Shown here piece after piece: positions 34,395-45,796 of a DNA stretch of 64,000 bases (positions within the stretch are counted from its first letter, which is position 1; the number at the start of each line of letters is the position of its first letter). The position numbers and the translations under genes were made by a program. A model generated the notes under the pieces. The model searched no databases and was not told the DNA's origin. It worked only from the letters and a program-made list of their open reading frames with translations. The stretch is from Tritrichomonas musculus (Eukaryota; Parabasalia; Tritrichomonadida; Tritrichomonadidae): contig JAPFFF010000041.1 in NCBI GenBank assembly GCA_039105265.1, positions 1,240,001 to 1,304,000 of the forward strand, in the 5' to 3' direction.

Positions 34395-34444
34395 AATGAT
34401 GTGATGACCTCACGGGAAAAAATTAGATTTTTGGTTAACGGTCG
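34395..34444. promoter_or_regulatory. Second-type divergent promoter, copy 2
   Basis: Near-identical to the block at 32,037-32,089, including ATGATGTGATGACCTCACGG and GGTTAACGGTCGCC. A partly inverted echo (AAATTAGATTTTTCGAGCTC, then ACCTCATCACCTCA) lies at 34,488-34,520 before the plus-strand gene. Confidence 0.65.
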
Positions 34445-34530
34445 CCACCCCTAAAAACCTAGGGGGTACCCTGAGGGACCCAAATAAAAATTAGATTTTT
34501 CGAGCTCACCTCATCACCTCATTTTTTCTC

Positions 34531-35127
34531 ATGTCGTCCCAGCAACAGGAAACCATAGATGAACAAGCTGATACTGAAGATAACGATGAAGAATCTTTCT
34601 CACAAGAAACCAAAAAAGTTCAACCTTCATTAGGTAAAAATGAAAATCCACGTCCATGGGATTATACTGAAACCGAAGAAACTGAATTCGAAGCAAATCC
34701 AAATGTTAAGAAATTTCCAGAGCCACCTGATTTTATTGATACAGACAAGTACTCAATCGACGTTTTAGGATTCAATGGAATTGAACACAACCGCATAATT
34801 CGCGGATTAGCATTCTATTATCTCTACAAATCATTCCTACAAGACGGATTACTGGCTGATATTTATCTCGATTTTGACAAAAATATTGGCCAAGATATGG
34901 CTCATATTCGCCATGAAATCACCGATAGAGCCGAATTTGAGGCGATTAAGCAGTTCCTTCAAGATAAAGTCCGAAATGAACGCCTCGAAAATGGTTGTTT
35001 TCTCGATCAACCACCTCCTCAAAAAGTGGAAACTGAACAAATTGAATACGAGTACGAATATGTACTCGAGGAGGAAGAAGAAGACGCACCAGATGACTTC
35101 AAAAAAGATCCAGATTGGAAAGCTTAA
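34531..35127 (+). CDS. Acidic protein, 198 aa, last gene of the element
   Basis: An acidic, disordered-looking start (TIDEQADTEDNDEESFSQET) precedes a folded middle (FNGIEHNRIIRGLAFYYLYK, then LDFDKNIGQDMAHIRHEITD) and a glutamate-rich end (YVLEEEEEDAPDD). It is divergent from the 594-aa gene. The codon usage is less A/T-extreme than in neighbouring genes. No family is recognised. Confidence 0.6.
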   Translation: MSSQQQETIDEQADTEDNDEESFSQETKKVQPSLGKNENPRPWDYTETEETEFEANPNVKKFPEPPDFIDTDKYSIDVLGFNGIEHNRIIRGLAFYYLYKSFLQDGLLADIYLDFDKNIGQDMAHIRHEITDRAEFEAIKQFLQDKVRNERLENGCFLDQPPPQKVETEQIEYEYEYVLEEEEEDAPDDFKKDPDWKA

Positions 35128-35404
35128 AAATACGTTTATTGAGAGGACGTTTAATAAATACTCTCATACTAGGTTTTAAGTAAACCACACAATTAACAAC
35201 TTTTTCTATATCTTTTTTGATATTAACGATACGGGACCTCCTTCCTAGCAGAGCGTTGAGAGGAATCCTGAGAGCAGCCCAGTGGAAGATCATTAATGAG
35301 AGTGGGGGATCATACCTGACATAGCGGGGCTGGGGTCACGGATGGGAAATATTTGACGCGGTTTTTGAACGAAGTGCAAAAATCGTGGCAAATATATAAC
35401 TACT
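35128..35404. other. Right terminal region of Polinton 1 with GC-rich island
   Basis: No gene is seen. A stretch at about 35,229-35,375 is markedly richer in G and C than either side (for example ACGGGACCTCCTTCCTAGCA and ATAGCGGGGCTGGGGTCACG). The last bases, ATATATAACTACT, mirror the AGTAGTATATA end of the second Polinton, so this is probably the terminal inverted repeat; ATAATT follows as a possible target duplication. Confidence 0.5.
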
Positions 35405-35545
35405 ATAATTATAGTTCCCAATATAAAATGGTTGTCATCAAAATATCTTCATTCAAATTATAGAAAGATTTGAGAGAAATATTTGTGAACAATCCGACTT
35501 TTTGATATAAACTATTTCAAAATTTCTTTGATGTATAAAAAATGA

Positions 35546-36300
35546 TTGTTAATCATTTCAAAATTTAACGGATTAAATCATTTCAAAAGAAAAACTGCTA
35601 AAGTGGGAAACATTTGTAGTTCATCAGTAGCCAAAAAAGTTGTTGCAGCTCTTGGTCAAAGTCTTTTAAACAAACTTGGTCTCAACTTTTCAATTGAAGA
35701 GTGGATAAAAGCTCACAATTCTGGCACAGTTGAAGAAAATACGACAGAACTTGAAACTTATTGTACCGATCTATCTAAATGTGACGTACTACCAACTAGT
35801 CTCAATAATGCGGCTCTCATATGCTGTAATATGTATACTCGCCCAGATTATTCTTTAGGTGTTGGACCAATGAATGATTCGATTACAGTTGCTTCTTATA
35901 TGAAAAGCATTGGTTTTACTGTTTATTTTGCACATAATCCTACATCAGTAGATTTCTTAAAATATTACAAGCACTTTATTCAAAACACTCAGAAATATCT
36001 AGTTATATACTATACTTGCCATGGGGGTAGTATGAAAGATACAAATGCAGATGATGCTGATGATTTAGATGAAGCATTAGTATTTGATGATGCAATCCTT
36101 GTAGATGAAAAGCGCCTTGAAGCTCTTAAATCATCTAATAAGCCTAATAATTCCAAGATTATGTTCCTTACTGACTGCTGCCATAGTGGTTCATTTAAGA
36201 TTTACAAAGTGGAAGCAATTTTCCACCAAACGTTATGTCTTTGTTTGCAGCAACATAAATGAGTTCATTTGCATACAACTCAATTATTAATTTTTTTTAA
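35546..36300 (+). pseudogene. Metacaspase-like (caspase family C14) pseudogene
   Basis: The frame holds the catalytic histidine block YYTCHGG (near residue 158) and the cysteine block DCCHSGS (near 210) of caspase-like peptidases, with an N-terminal SSVAKKVVAALGQSLLNKLG segment. The reading frame has no ATG before residue 95; the nearest ATG (35,541-35,543) is in another frame. After the cysteine block the expected NVMSLFAAT-type strand appears in another frame and is followed by a stop, so at least two frame changes are present and the small-subunit part is missing. Host caspase-like proteases are numerous in trichomonads. It lies about 140 bases from the Polinton end, so the insertion may have preceded or aided its decay. 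Confidence 0.7.
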
Positions 36301-36872
36301 TACAATGAGCAAATACATTAAACATAACGCTTGCTCACGTAATTTAAAACTTCCTCCAATTATTTAATATAGCAAGTTTTCATAAATTATAATAGATAAT
36401 GTTTTATTTGATTCATCGCGGTTGGAAAATTGATATTTTTTTATAAACATTATCCGAACATCAAATTCCGAACATCAAATTCAGATGAAATTTTTATTCA
36501 ATATAATTCTGAGAATAAAAAATATAAACTATTTAATTTTTTTAATAAAAGAATTAACCAACAATTATTCTACTATATATCTTAATATGAATTAATAAAA
36601 TTCATTAATTTTTGAAGTTCACTTAAATTATTTTATTTTTATAAATAATTAATAATATCAAAAGCACTTATTATTTGTGATTTTTTGAAGTAAAGATGTT
36701 TTTATATAATTTTTTCGTTACAAAAAAATCAATAAAATTTATATTAAAAAATATATGATTTTTTTTTAACATTATTAATGATTTCTACCATAATTTTTAT
36801 TTAAAATTGCATTTAAAATTACGATGAAAAAAATTGAATTGACATATCAAATTTTCAGAAAAATTTTCCACA
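36301..36872. other. Gene-free AT-rich spacer
   Basis: No coding, RNA or repeat structure is supported. Only short A/T runs and a duplicated CCGAACATCAAATTC (36,450-36,480) are seen. Confidence 0.6.
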
Positions 36873-36877
36873 TCATT
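36873..36877 (+). promoter_or_regulatory. TCA-type initiator (TCATT)
   Basis: TCATT fits the trichomonad initiator consensus TCA(+1)Y(T/A) and lies 3-7 bases before the ATG at 36,880, the usual spacing for that lineage. Confidence 0.55.
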
Positions 36878-36879
36878 TT

Positions 36880-38058
36880 ATGCTTTTTCTTGCGCATTTT
36901 CTTTGTTTAGTTGCTTCAAATTTCAACTGCGGCAGTACTAGTGAGCCTGAATTTACTGAAACTATGAATGTTAATGCGAAGTTAATTGAAAGTTGTAAAG
37001 ATAGTAAAGATATGAAATTTAATGCCGGTACAATTGAATTTTCCCCTGGTACTTTTGATAGTTTTAAAAACCTCGAAATGGTTACCATTAAAGCAACTAC
37101 AAAAGCTACTTTCTATAAAGCAAGTATCAGTAATCTGCCTTCTCTTTCATTTTTAACAATTGATGGAAATGCAGATACAACTCTTGTTCAATTCTTCGAC
37201 AATGCTGCCACTAGCAATGCAAAATTAAGCTCATTAACAATGATTGCCAATAAATTAACTCTTGGCTATGAAGCTTTCCGTGACTGCTCTAGTTTAAGAG
37301 GTGTCCTTCTTAACGTCAAAGATCTCAACTTTGAGTCAAGTGCTTTTTGTAATTGCGGGTTAAAGGAAGAAAATATCCAAATTACAGATTATCCATCAGC
37401 TTCACGTTCAAAACACAAATGCTACCTCGGTTGCTGCGACAAAAATGACGATGGTGGCGGCAGCAGCAGCTCCAACAAAGATAGTGACTCTGGAGAAAGT
37501 GCCCGCATACTCGGCAACATCGCCATAGAAACAGCATATCTTGGCACTTCATCGAACATTGTTTTCAACCTGAGATTCCTTTCTACTTTTATGCAAAAAT
37601 TACGAAAAACATTCGGTCGTGTCGTCCCAGCTCCAGAAATAGTTCACTCAGCAATCTGGGTAGGCTCGAAGGACGCAAACGATGATTCTGTCGGTGCCGT
37701 TTTTGTGTACGGAAGATACTTCAACAACAATAAAGCAAACGCAGCCTTCTTGTGGGGAGATGGGGCGAAGGGATATTCGATGAGCTTAGCCGATTTCAAG
37801 AAAAAGTTTTCGGTAACAAAGACAATGAAGTTAAATATTCGAAAAGATTATAAATTGCTCGATTTCATCGATGAGATAAAGAAAAGCGGAAATTGGAATG
37901 TGAAAGATTATAATTGGCCCACTAATAACTGCCAGCATTTCACTGTAAAATTGATTGAAATACTCCAGGCATCTCGTAATGAACCTAGCAATGATGATTG
38001 GGCAAATTTGCCTAAAGTAGTTTTGAATGCCTTGAAATCAAATGAAGAGAAAAATTAA
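36880..38058 (+). CDS. Secreted LRR protein with permuted papain-like (PPPDE/LRAT-like) C-terminal domain, 392 aa
   Basis: Residues 1-16 (MLFLAHFLCLVASNFN) form a signal peptide. Residues about 40-175 show BspA/LRR_5-type leucine-rich repeats (GTFDSFKNLEMVTIKA, YEAFRDCSSLRGVLLN). A cysteine-containing and serine/glycine-rich linker follows. The C-terminal domain has HSAIWVG near 255, GAVFVYGRYF, and NNCQHFTVKLIEIL near 349. A histidine early and NCxHF late is the order of permuted papain-fold enzymes such as PPPDE/DeSI and LRAT. The protein probably acts outside the cell or on the surface; the enzyme activity is inferred from two residues only. Codon use is less A/T-rich toward the 3' half, so the parts may have different histories. 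Confidence 0.7.
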   Translation: MLFLAHFLCLVASNFNCGSTSEPEFTETMNVNAKLIESCKDSKDMKFNAGTIEFSPGTFDSFKNLEMVTIKATTKATFYKASISNLPSLSFLTIDGNADTTLVQFFDNAATSNAKLSSLTMIANKLTLGYEAFRDCSSLRGVLLNVKDLNFESSAFCNCGLKEENIQITDYPSASRSKHKCYLGCCDKNDDGGGSSSSNKDSDSGESARILGNIAIETAYLGTSSNIVFNLRFLSTFMQKLRKTFGRVVPAPEIVHSAIWVGSKDANDDSVGAVFVYGRYFNNNKANAAFLWGDGAKGYSMSLADFKKKFSVTKTMKLNIRKDYKLLDFIDEIKKSGNWNVKDYNWPTNNCQHFTVKLIEILQASRNEPSNDDWANLPKVVLNALKSNEEKN

Positions 38059-41000
38059 AAATTTTTAATAAAAATTTTTTAAAAATTTTAATTCAAAATT
38101 GAATCAATTATTTAAAGAGGTACGGGTACTAAAAATTTTTTTAAAAATTCTTTATATTAATATATTTTATCAAGTATATTCAATATTATATAAAAAATAT
38201 TTAATGAAAGAGTTTTGTTCGTCAGGTGGAGTTTTATGAGTATTTTTATTAATTTTCGTAAACCATTGAAATTTTAAAAAAAATTCATCAAATATTTTTC
38301 ATGTTTTTGCATAAAAAAAGTCATAAAATATTAAATGCATCTTTATTATATGAAAATGTTTAATAAAAAAATTAATTCAATCGATCTTGTAATAATAACA
38401 TTTTAAATTTCTATGAATTAAATGATAAATGTGTAAAATGAAGAATGATTTTTGCATAATATAATATGATTTATCTTTTGAAACCTTTTCTACTCTTGTA
38501 AACATGAATTGCTAAAATCTGATATTTAATATTCTCAATGAAATCTTTTAAAAATGCCTTAAGATATGCGCTGATGATTTATTTATTTACCGTAATTGGT
38601 TTAAATAAGAGATTGTTGGGAGAAATTAATGAATATGTCGTAATTTTTGTATTTTTATTATAAATTAAAACTAGTTTATCTCAGTAAAAAAAGAATTTTC
38701 TTTGTTTTTAACAGAGCAATTTAAAAGATGACTATTGGAATAATGTATATTTTAATATATAATTTATCAAAAAATATTTTGCATGCTTTAATTTCCTTCT
38801 TGAAAAAAAAAGCAATTAAAAAAAAATTCAATATGAACCGGAAATAGTCAAATATCCAACCGGAAATAGTCAAAAAGTTTTTGACATATTAAAAAAAATC
38901 TTTGAAAAAGATTCATGCCAATTATTTTTTTCATTCAAAAATTTAAATTTTTTTAAAAAAATTAAAGGTTAAAACGCAGCTACGCCTGACGAGTCGTTTT
39001 TTATTTTCATATATTTATTGTGATATATATTAATTATCCTATAAATTGATATATAGTTATCCCTTGAGAATTAAACAACCATTCCAAAAAAAGAGTTGTA
39101 AAATACATTTTTTTATAAATTTTGTTTTTTTTTCATGAAAAAAATTGTTTTATTTTATATAAATAATTATTTAATATCAATGTTATATTTATTAGTTAAA
39201 TATGAGATAATTATGAATTAAAAATATTTTTTCATTAAGATATTTATATATATTTAATGATTTTTGGCAATTATGTAACTTCTTTCCCTATGAATAAATA
39301 ATCAAAACAATAAGTATTTCATATAATACAATAAATGTTTAAAATAAGCATATAATAAAATTATTGAGATATAAAATATTAAAGGAAATAAAAGCAAAAT
39401 ATTAAATAGACAAAATACGTTATTTTAGTCCCCGCACTTCTTTATTTAATAAATATCATGTCTTTTTTACTTAAAAAGGGTAAAGGAAAAACTGTTATAA
39501 AGCAAGATACAGAAGGGTAGAAAGTATTCCGTTTACTTTTTTTAAAAAAGATGAGATTTAAAAAGTCCATCAAAAAAGATTTTTCGATTAATATTTTGTT
39601 ATATTACTTGTCATTATAAGTATTTAATATAATTATTTCTTTTATTTTGAATAATAATGATATATTATCAAGAAAATGATGGTTTTAAATTTTTAAATTG
39701 AATACTTTCTCTCATTTTTGGGTTGCTTGTTTCTCAAAATTGTACTGGGATCATTTTCATGTGCATGGATAAAATTGGTTTATATATGCACTTAAATATA
39801 TCAGAGGTATTCATGTGAAGTGAAAACTCGTTATTTGATTTTTTTATTTTTACTTTAATTGAATGAATATTTTATCTTATGAAAAAATATTAAGATTATT
39901 ATACTGACATTTGCCATAATTGGTTTTAATGGATGTTGAGAATTTAAAAACAATTTAAAAAATAATGTTTCATCTATATCTCGAGTCAAATAAAATATTT
40001 ATGAATTATAAATCAATAATAATATTTTATATTTTATTTATAAAATATATTATCTGTTATATATCCAATTTATTAGCCATATATAAATTTAAATGCAAAT
40101 TTACATTAAAAAATTAAGAAAATGACTTATTTCTCAATTGATTTACGAAATAATTATATACTAATTGTACAATATAATAATAATAAATATTTAAATAAAT
40201 TTTATTAGGTAAATAAGTTACTCTATACTCTCATTTTAAAGAAAAATGTAATTTTATATTTTGCATTATTTTGAATTATTTTTCATCGTATTTTGGTACG
40301 TTATTATTTTTTAGTGACGTGAGATGATTATTTTCGGTGAAGTGAAGTTAATAGTGAAGTGATTCTTGAAAAATATAAATTTCCTCATTTTCTTAAAAAT
40401 ATTATTAAAAATATTTTTTATAATGTAAAATTATTAATTACTATATTATAAAAATAACTTTAATATTTAATATATTGAAAACCAAAAAATAATCACAATA
40501 CAAAGCAACATATTTTTTTAGAAATTCAATTGAAAATCATCGTTTAATTGAATTTTTCATTTTTTTTTGTTAATTTATCTATTTAATATATAATGTAAAA
40601 CTTAAATATAAAATTTTAATAGTATATAATATATAATATATATTATATATATAAAATAAAATAATGTTTTAATAACAATACTACTAGGATAAATAATGTT
40701 TATTATTTCAATATAAAAAATATAATAACTGAAAAAGTTAAAAATTTATAAAAAATAAAAAAATTATAAACAAGTGTATCTCTAGAAAATAAATATTTTT
40801 TAAACATATAAGTATTAATAAGTTATCAATATATATATACAATAATAATTAATAAAACAAAATTATATATATATTTATATTTCATCAATTTATATATAAA
40901 AAAAATTATATAGCCTCTCAATTATAAAACGATTCTTATTCAGAAAAATAAAAATAGAAATATCTCAAAAATAGGAGTATAAAATTCTTATCCATTAAAG

Positions 41001-41567
41001 TTCATTCTTAGTTTCAAAATAAAAATAAAGAAAATATGATCAATATTACAATATTTCGTTAATTTCTCTACATGAATACCTCTAATATATCCTAATTTTT
41101 TTATAAGTTTCTGGCGGTAGATTTTTCTAGATGATTATTGTTTCGATTATCTCAACAAAAATTACTATTTTATTTATACTAATAAATATTTAATTGTATT
41201 TGATATATAATTAAACAATAAATTCTAAAATTGATGATTTTTACTTGGATTATTGAAGATATTCTGTTTTTTCCAAAAGAAAAGGTAGCGAAACTAGGCC
41301 TTATTTTTTTTACATCACAAATACTATAAACGTCTTTTTAACGTCTTTTTTCGTAAAATAACGATTTTTTGATTTGTAGTATTAATGAAACTTTTTGAAT
41401 GCGAATAAATTTTTTTTTATTTTATGAAGAATCAAAAACAATATTATTTAATTTGAAAAACATTTTACCATTTTATCTTTTTATTTTTAAATTATTTAAA
41501 ACATTTTTAATATAAAAAAATAATTGTAGATCAAGATAAAAATAAAAAACTAATATCGAGAAAATAA

Positions 41568-41633
41568 CGTATTTACAATTGTAATTACAATTGTAATTTT
41601 TAAACGGACAAGTTGTATACAATTGTAAATACA
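41568..41633. repeat. Nested palindromes around ACAATTGTAATTACAATTGT
   Basis: TACAATTGTA units occur three times; GTATTTACAATTGTA and TACAATTGTAAATAC form the outer inverted arms with about 35 bases between. The arrangement would form a cruciform. Confidence 0.7.
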
Positions 41634-42403
41634 AAAACCAAGGCTTAACCGAAACTCTGAATGGGGTAAATCGAACTTCAGGATGGTTTTTGATTCTTTA
41701 TATTATAATTATATAATTATATTAAACTTATGCAGGTTTTCATAGATAGAATTTTTTTAAAATTTGTTTGTTCGTGAGATATTAATGTTTTTTGGAATTT
41801 AATTTCAAAAAGTGAAAATTAAAAGATTTTCAAATTTCAAAATGTAAATACGATATATTATAATATTTAAAATATTATCATATTATTATGTATTTTTAAA
41901 TTTTAAATAATTCATTCAATGATAATATAATTATTGAATTCAATCATCATTATTTTTTCATTACGAGATGCCTGGATTGGCTGAAGAATCAGGGTCTATA
42001 AAAATCGGCACGAAAAAAGTTCGTTCGTAAAGGTGAAATACATGATCGGTATTGATCGGTATGAACACAAAAAGTTTATCTCAGAAAATAGAGCACTACG
42101 AACTTTTTGAATTAAACAAGCGGTTAATAAATGAATTGGCCTATCCATTGGTTAAAAAAACCGTTGACGTTATTTTTTTATTTGAAATTTACCGCCATTT
42201 TACTTATTAGAAAGACTGGATTGCATGCTTCAACTGCAGAGAAGTTTGCTTTCTTGGTCTTTGAAGCTTAGACTGCTTCTCTTACTGCAGGGGAGTTAGC
42301 TTTCTAAGCTTTCCTCTAATAACATATCAAATTTTCACACGTCTTGATTCCATAACTCAGCGTTTATAATTAGTATTTTTGCATTTATTCGACTAAAATA
42401 ACT

Positions 42404-42860
42404 TGCTTTCTTGTTCAATAGTACTCATTTAAACTTTAATTAACAATAACCAACTTTTTTTATCAACATACCTCATTTTCTTAATGAATAAGCCCTTTTT
42501 ACTTGATTAATGCAATGTACTATTTAGTTTATTACTTCTCATATACGACTTTTATATAAAATGAATTAATTCGATTATTAATAACTTCTTATTTTTATAA
42601 ATGCATCTCTTCTTCTTAAATATTTAAAGCATTTCAATTGTCATATACATTTTGCTTTCTTGTTCAATGCAACTTATATACAATTCTTTATAAAATATTT
42701 AATTTGATTACCAATAACCTACTATTTTTCAATATACCTCATTTTCTTAATTAATCAGACTTTTTACTTTATTAACACAACTTGCTTTTCAGTTTATTAC
42801 TTCTCATATGCGCTTTTTATATAAAATAATTAATTTGATTACTAATGGCTTCTATTTTTA
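42404..42860. repeat. Diverged direct repeats of about 250 bases
   Basis: Copy 1 (about 42,404-42,600) and copy 2 (about 42,650-42,860) share CTTTCTTGTTCAAT, ACCTCATTTTCTTAAT, AGTTTATTACTTCTCATA and TTTTATATAAAAT in the same order at similar spacing. Type unknown; an old duplicated repeat. Confidence 0.6.
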
Positions 42861-44190
42861 CTGGTTTATCTCATTTTTTTAATCAATAAACTATTTTAAT
42901 TGTTTGGTACATTTTACTTTCTTTTTTAATCTAAACTTTTCTCAATCTTTTTAAAATGCTACTTGCAAAAGTTTGTTTACACTCATCAAATTAAAATATG
43001 TTACAATAAAATGAATAAATTTAGTTAGAAAGATGAGATTAATGATAAAAAAAGATGAGAGCAAAAATAGTCATAGATAAGATTAAATATTAGGTTAGAA
43101 AATGTTTATTAAATGTAATCAGTATATTGCATTAATTGAATAAAAGATCTTTTATAGATAAATAAACTTGTTATCTGAGTAAAAAAATAAATTATTCATA
43201 TTGAGTAAATTCGTTAGATAAACGGGTAAATGAAAGATAACAAGTTTATTTTTAAAGTTATCTGAGTAAAAAAGCAATACCTAAAAACTTTAGTAAAATA
43301 ATGCGTATTATTTTTATATGATTTATTAAAATATAGTTTTTTTAAATACTTACCGAAATAAATATAATATATTAAAGATTTTGATATGGTCAATTTTACA
43401 ATGCTTCTCTCAAATTATACGTTTTTTGTTTATACCATTTTGGCCCATCAAATATTGTGATAAAAAAATTGAAATGACTGCTAAAATAAGAATATTGGGA
43501 ATTGTTACGCATTAAAAGGAAACATTATTATATAAATATATTTTAAATAAAATGATAATTGAAAATATTCAGATAGTAAAATATGTTAATCCTTCATTTT
43601 GTTCATTTTTTTATTTTATTTTTCAATGCTTTTTTGACGATAGGCATTGAATTTTCATGTAAACTTTTCATTTAATATTTCGTCTTTAAAATGATACGTG
43701 ATGTAATTAATTTAAATTCTTTTAATTAATTATTTACTTATAAAGATGCTTATTAATATACAAGTGAAATTGTAATTCAAATCTTTATATATTCACCAAA
43801 AAAGAGTGTTTTTTGTTTTAACGTATTTAACCGCCATGGTTTCCTACGTTCTAATTTTATTATTTATATTTAATTAATCCTAATATTGATTTAAAAAAAC
43901 TCAAATAGACAGCACCCTTAATTTTCAATTTTCGATCAATAAAAAACCGACTAATCAATTGATTTATCTATCATAATATAAATTTGACATGTCAGATTCT
44001 AACTTTTTAAATTATTGAATGATGATTTTAATTAATTAATTATATCTTACATAAAGAATAAAATAGAATAGATATTACAAAAAATTAAACTAAAACAATA
44101 TTTTTACAAATATATTTTGTATTTGTTTATCAATGTAAAATACAAATAACGAAATAATTCAAAATTATTAAAAAAACTATTATTTAATAA

Positions 44191-44195
44191 TCACA
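44191..44195 (+). promoter_or_regulatory. TCA-type initiator (TCACA)
   Basis: TCACA fits TCA(+1)Y(T/A) and lies 4-8 bases before the ATG at 44,199. Confidence 0.5.
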
Positions 44196-44198
44196 AAT

Positions 44199-45587
44199 AT
44201 GTTTGTTTTTTACTTCACGTGCCTAACCTTTTCAAAAAAATTCATAGCACCAAAGTTTGCGATGATTTGGTCAGATAAGCATTTCACAAGTGATGAAATT
44301 TCAGAAATAAAAAAATATTTTAAGAAAGTCGTTGATTATGCAAAAAACTCATGCAATGAATTAACTGGCGATGACAAAGACAAATGCATTGCAGTTCTTA
44401 ATGGATTCCTTTATGTATATCCAACAAAGAGCAAAAATATAAACCCTGAAATATCCAAAATAACAAATGATGTTGATTTTTTATATATAGTTAGTGGAGA
44501 TATTGATGGAACTGTTGATCTGAACAAATTAAAAAGACAAATAATTGTCTTGTTTTTATCAAAAAGAGAAATAGATTCCAAGATCCTCAGTCAAAATGAC
44601 AAATACGAAACAATCAAACAACAAATTTTAATAATTAAAGATCATTTTATAAGCAATAATCTCGAGCTCTCTAAGAAAACGATGGCTCAATTATCAAATG
44701 CATTAAGTCCCAAAACTACTTACAAAGGACCTAAAACATATGATTATGACTTAAACATTAAAGGCAATATCAAAAGCAAAGTTTCATTCCTGACAATAGT
44801 CAAATATAAAGTTAAGATTATTACAAATGATCTAAATTGTCAATCAGTTTATATGAATGATTGTACAATTGATGATACTGGAATGAAAATTAAATCAGAT
44901 TTCTTTCTAGCAAATGACGATACTCATTGTGAATTATTTGGATGTCAAGAAGTTACAAGTCATTTATATGAAATGGTTGAACCCAAACAGTACGCACTTG
45001 TTTACTTTAATAGACATTATTATGAAGACGATTTTTATTTAATTACACACAATTCATATTCATGGACAGTAACAATAATAAGTAATGATTATCATATTGA
45101 TGATTTTCATTATATTACACCTTACAGTTTTTGTGATGTTTTCTCAGTTTTTTCATCATATACAAAGATTGTGATTGATTATGATGAAAAAGATATGGAA
45201 GGTGTAACTGAATTGAAGCCATTAAATTTAACTATTGCCCATGTAGGACCTACTGACCAATTACCTTTTAAACTTCAAGAAGCAGAAACAATATTTGTTG
45301 GTTCATCAAACGATGTTTGGGAAATTCCTCTAAAATTGACTTTGACTTATGACAAATCGGAATTTGTTGTTGAAACAACTTATCTTCCGGATACTATTTC
45401 AGTCACTGAAGAAAGCATTTACACCTTTAGACCAGTGACTGAAATAAAAAAAACTGGAATGATTGTTGGCATTGTTGTCGCTGTAGTAGTTGTAATAGCT
45501 ATTGTTGTGGTAGTGATTATTATTGTCATAAAGAAAAAGAAAAATAACGCAAGCCAGAACTCTGAACAAGAAAATGATGCTCAATAA
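44199..45587 (+). CDS. Type I membrane protein, 462 aa, probable surface protein
   Basis: The N-terminus MFVFYFTCLTFSKKFIAPKF is hydrophobic and could be a short signal peptide. The ectodomain (about 25-415) is polar with several cysteines (DCTIDDTGM, CELFGCQEV) and no recognised domain. One long hydrophobic span GMIVGIVVAVVVVIAIVVVV follows near residue 420, then KKKKNN as a stop-transfer signal and a short polar tail. That architecture is typical of trichomonad surface proteins. Codon use and initiator fit a host gene. It stands alone, 6 kb from the LRR gene. Function unknown. Confidence 0.65.
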   Translation: MFVFYFTCLTFSKKFIAPKFAMIWSDKHFTSDEISEIKKYFKKVVDYAKNSCNELTGDDKDKCIAVLNGFLYVYPTKSKNINPEISKITNDVDFLYIVSGDIDGTVDLNKLKRQIIVLFLSKREIDSKILSQNDKYETIKQQILIIKDHFISNNLELSKKTMAQLSNALSPKTTYKGPKTYDYDLNIKGNIKSKVSFLTIVKYKVKIITNDLNCQSVYMNDCTIDDTGMKIKSDFFLANDDTHCELFGCQEVTSHLYEMVEPKQYALVYFNRHYYEDDFYLITHNSYSWTVTIISNDYHIDDFHYITPYSFCDVFSVFSSYTKIVIDYDEKDMEGVTELKPLNLTIAHVGPTDQLPFKLQEAETIFVGSSNDVWEIPLKLTLTYDKSEFVVETTYLPDTISVTEESIYTFRPVTEIKKTGMIVGIVVAVVVVIAIVVVVIIIVIKKKKNNASQNSEQENDAQ

Positions 45588-45796
45588 AGCAAATTTCATT
45601 TTCATTTATGTTTTTATTTTTGATTAGATTTTGTTAAATAATATAATTGAATAGAATAAAAAATAAATGATGATGAATTTGAATATTCGAGGATTCTAAT
45701 ACTAATTTTGATTATTTTCTTTTGAATTTCACTTTTTGAATGTTTCCTCCCAATCATTACTTTTATATCAATCAAAGACAATCGCTGATAATTCAA

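Larger units (their letters stand above)
1..35404. mobile_element. Polinton/Maverick element 1, cut by the left window edge
   Basis: The marker set seen here defines a Polinton/Maverick: FtsK/HerA-type packaging ATPase, double-jelly-roll-like major capsid proteins, protein-primed family B DNA polymerase, superfamily 3 helicase and retroviral-type integrase. The putative right terminus is AACTACT at 35,398-35,404, which read inward gives AGTAGTTATATA; Polintons typically begin with AG. The second element in this window shows a similar AGTAGTATATA end. The left end lies outside the window, so the inverted repeat cannot be paired and the boundary is inferred. No adenain-like maturation protease was recognised; it may lie to the left. 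The element looks nearly whole in its visible part, with one clearly broken gene and perhaps one further disturbed region, so it is likely young. Confidence 0.85.
38059..44190. other. 6.1 kb gene-free, extremely AT-rich intergenic region
   Basis: No open frame of note, tRNA or rRNA is seen. By eye many lines hold less than 20 percent G+C. Structures noted: a small duplicated CCGGAAATAGTCAAA (38,838-38,875), a palindrome group at 41,568-41,633, a slightly less AT-rich patch at 41,965-42,320, and diverged direct repeats at about 42,404-42,860. The patch could be a decayed gene, but no protein match was found in any frame. Confidence 0.6.

Noticed and set aside
35229-35375. tRNA, 5S rRNA or other known RNA gene in the GC-rich island
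   Set aside because: No cloverleaf, B-box or 5S-like conserved stretches could be found.
1-35404. Free giant virus, virophage or phage genome
   Set aside because: Integrase, Polinton gene set, Polinton-type terminus and flanking host-like genes favour an integrated Polinton/Maverick.
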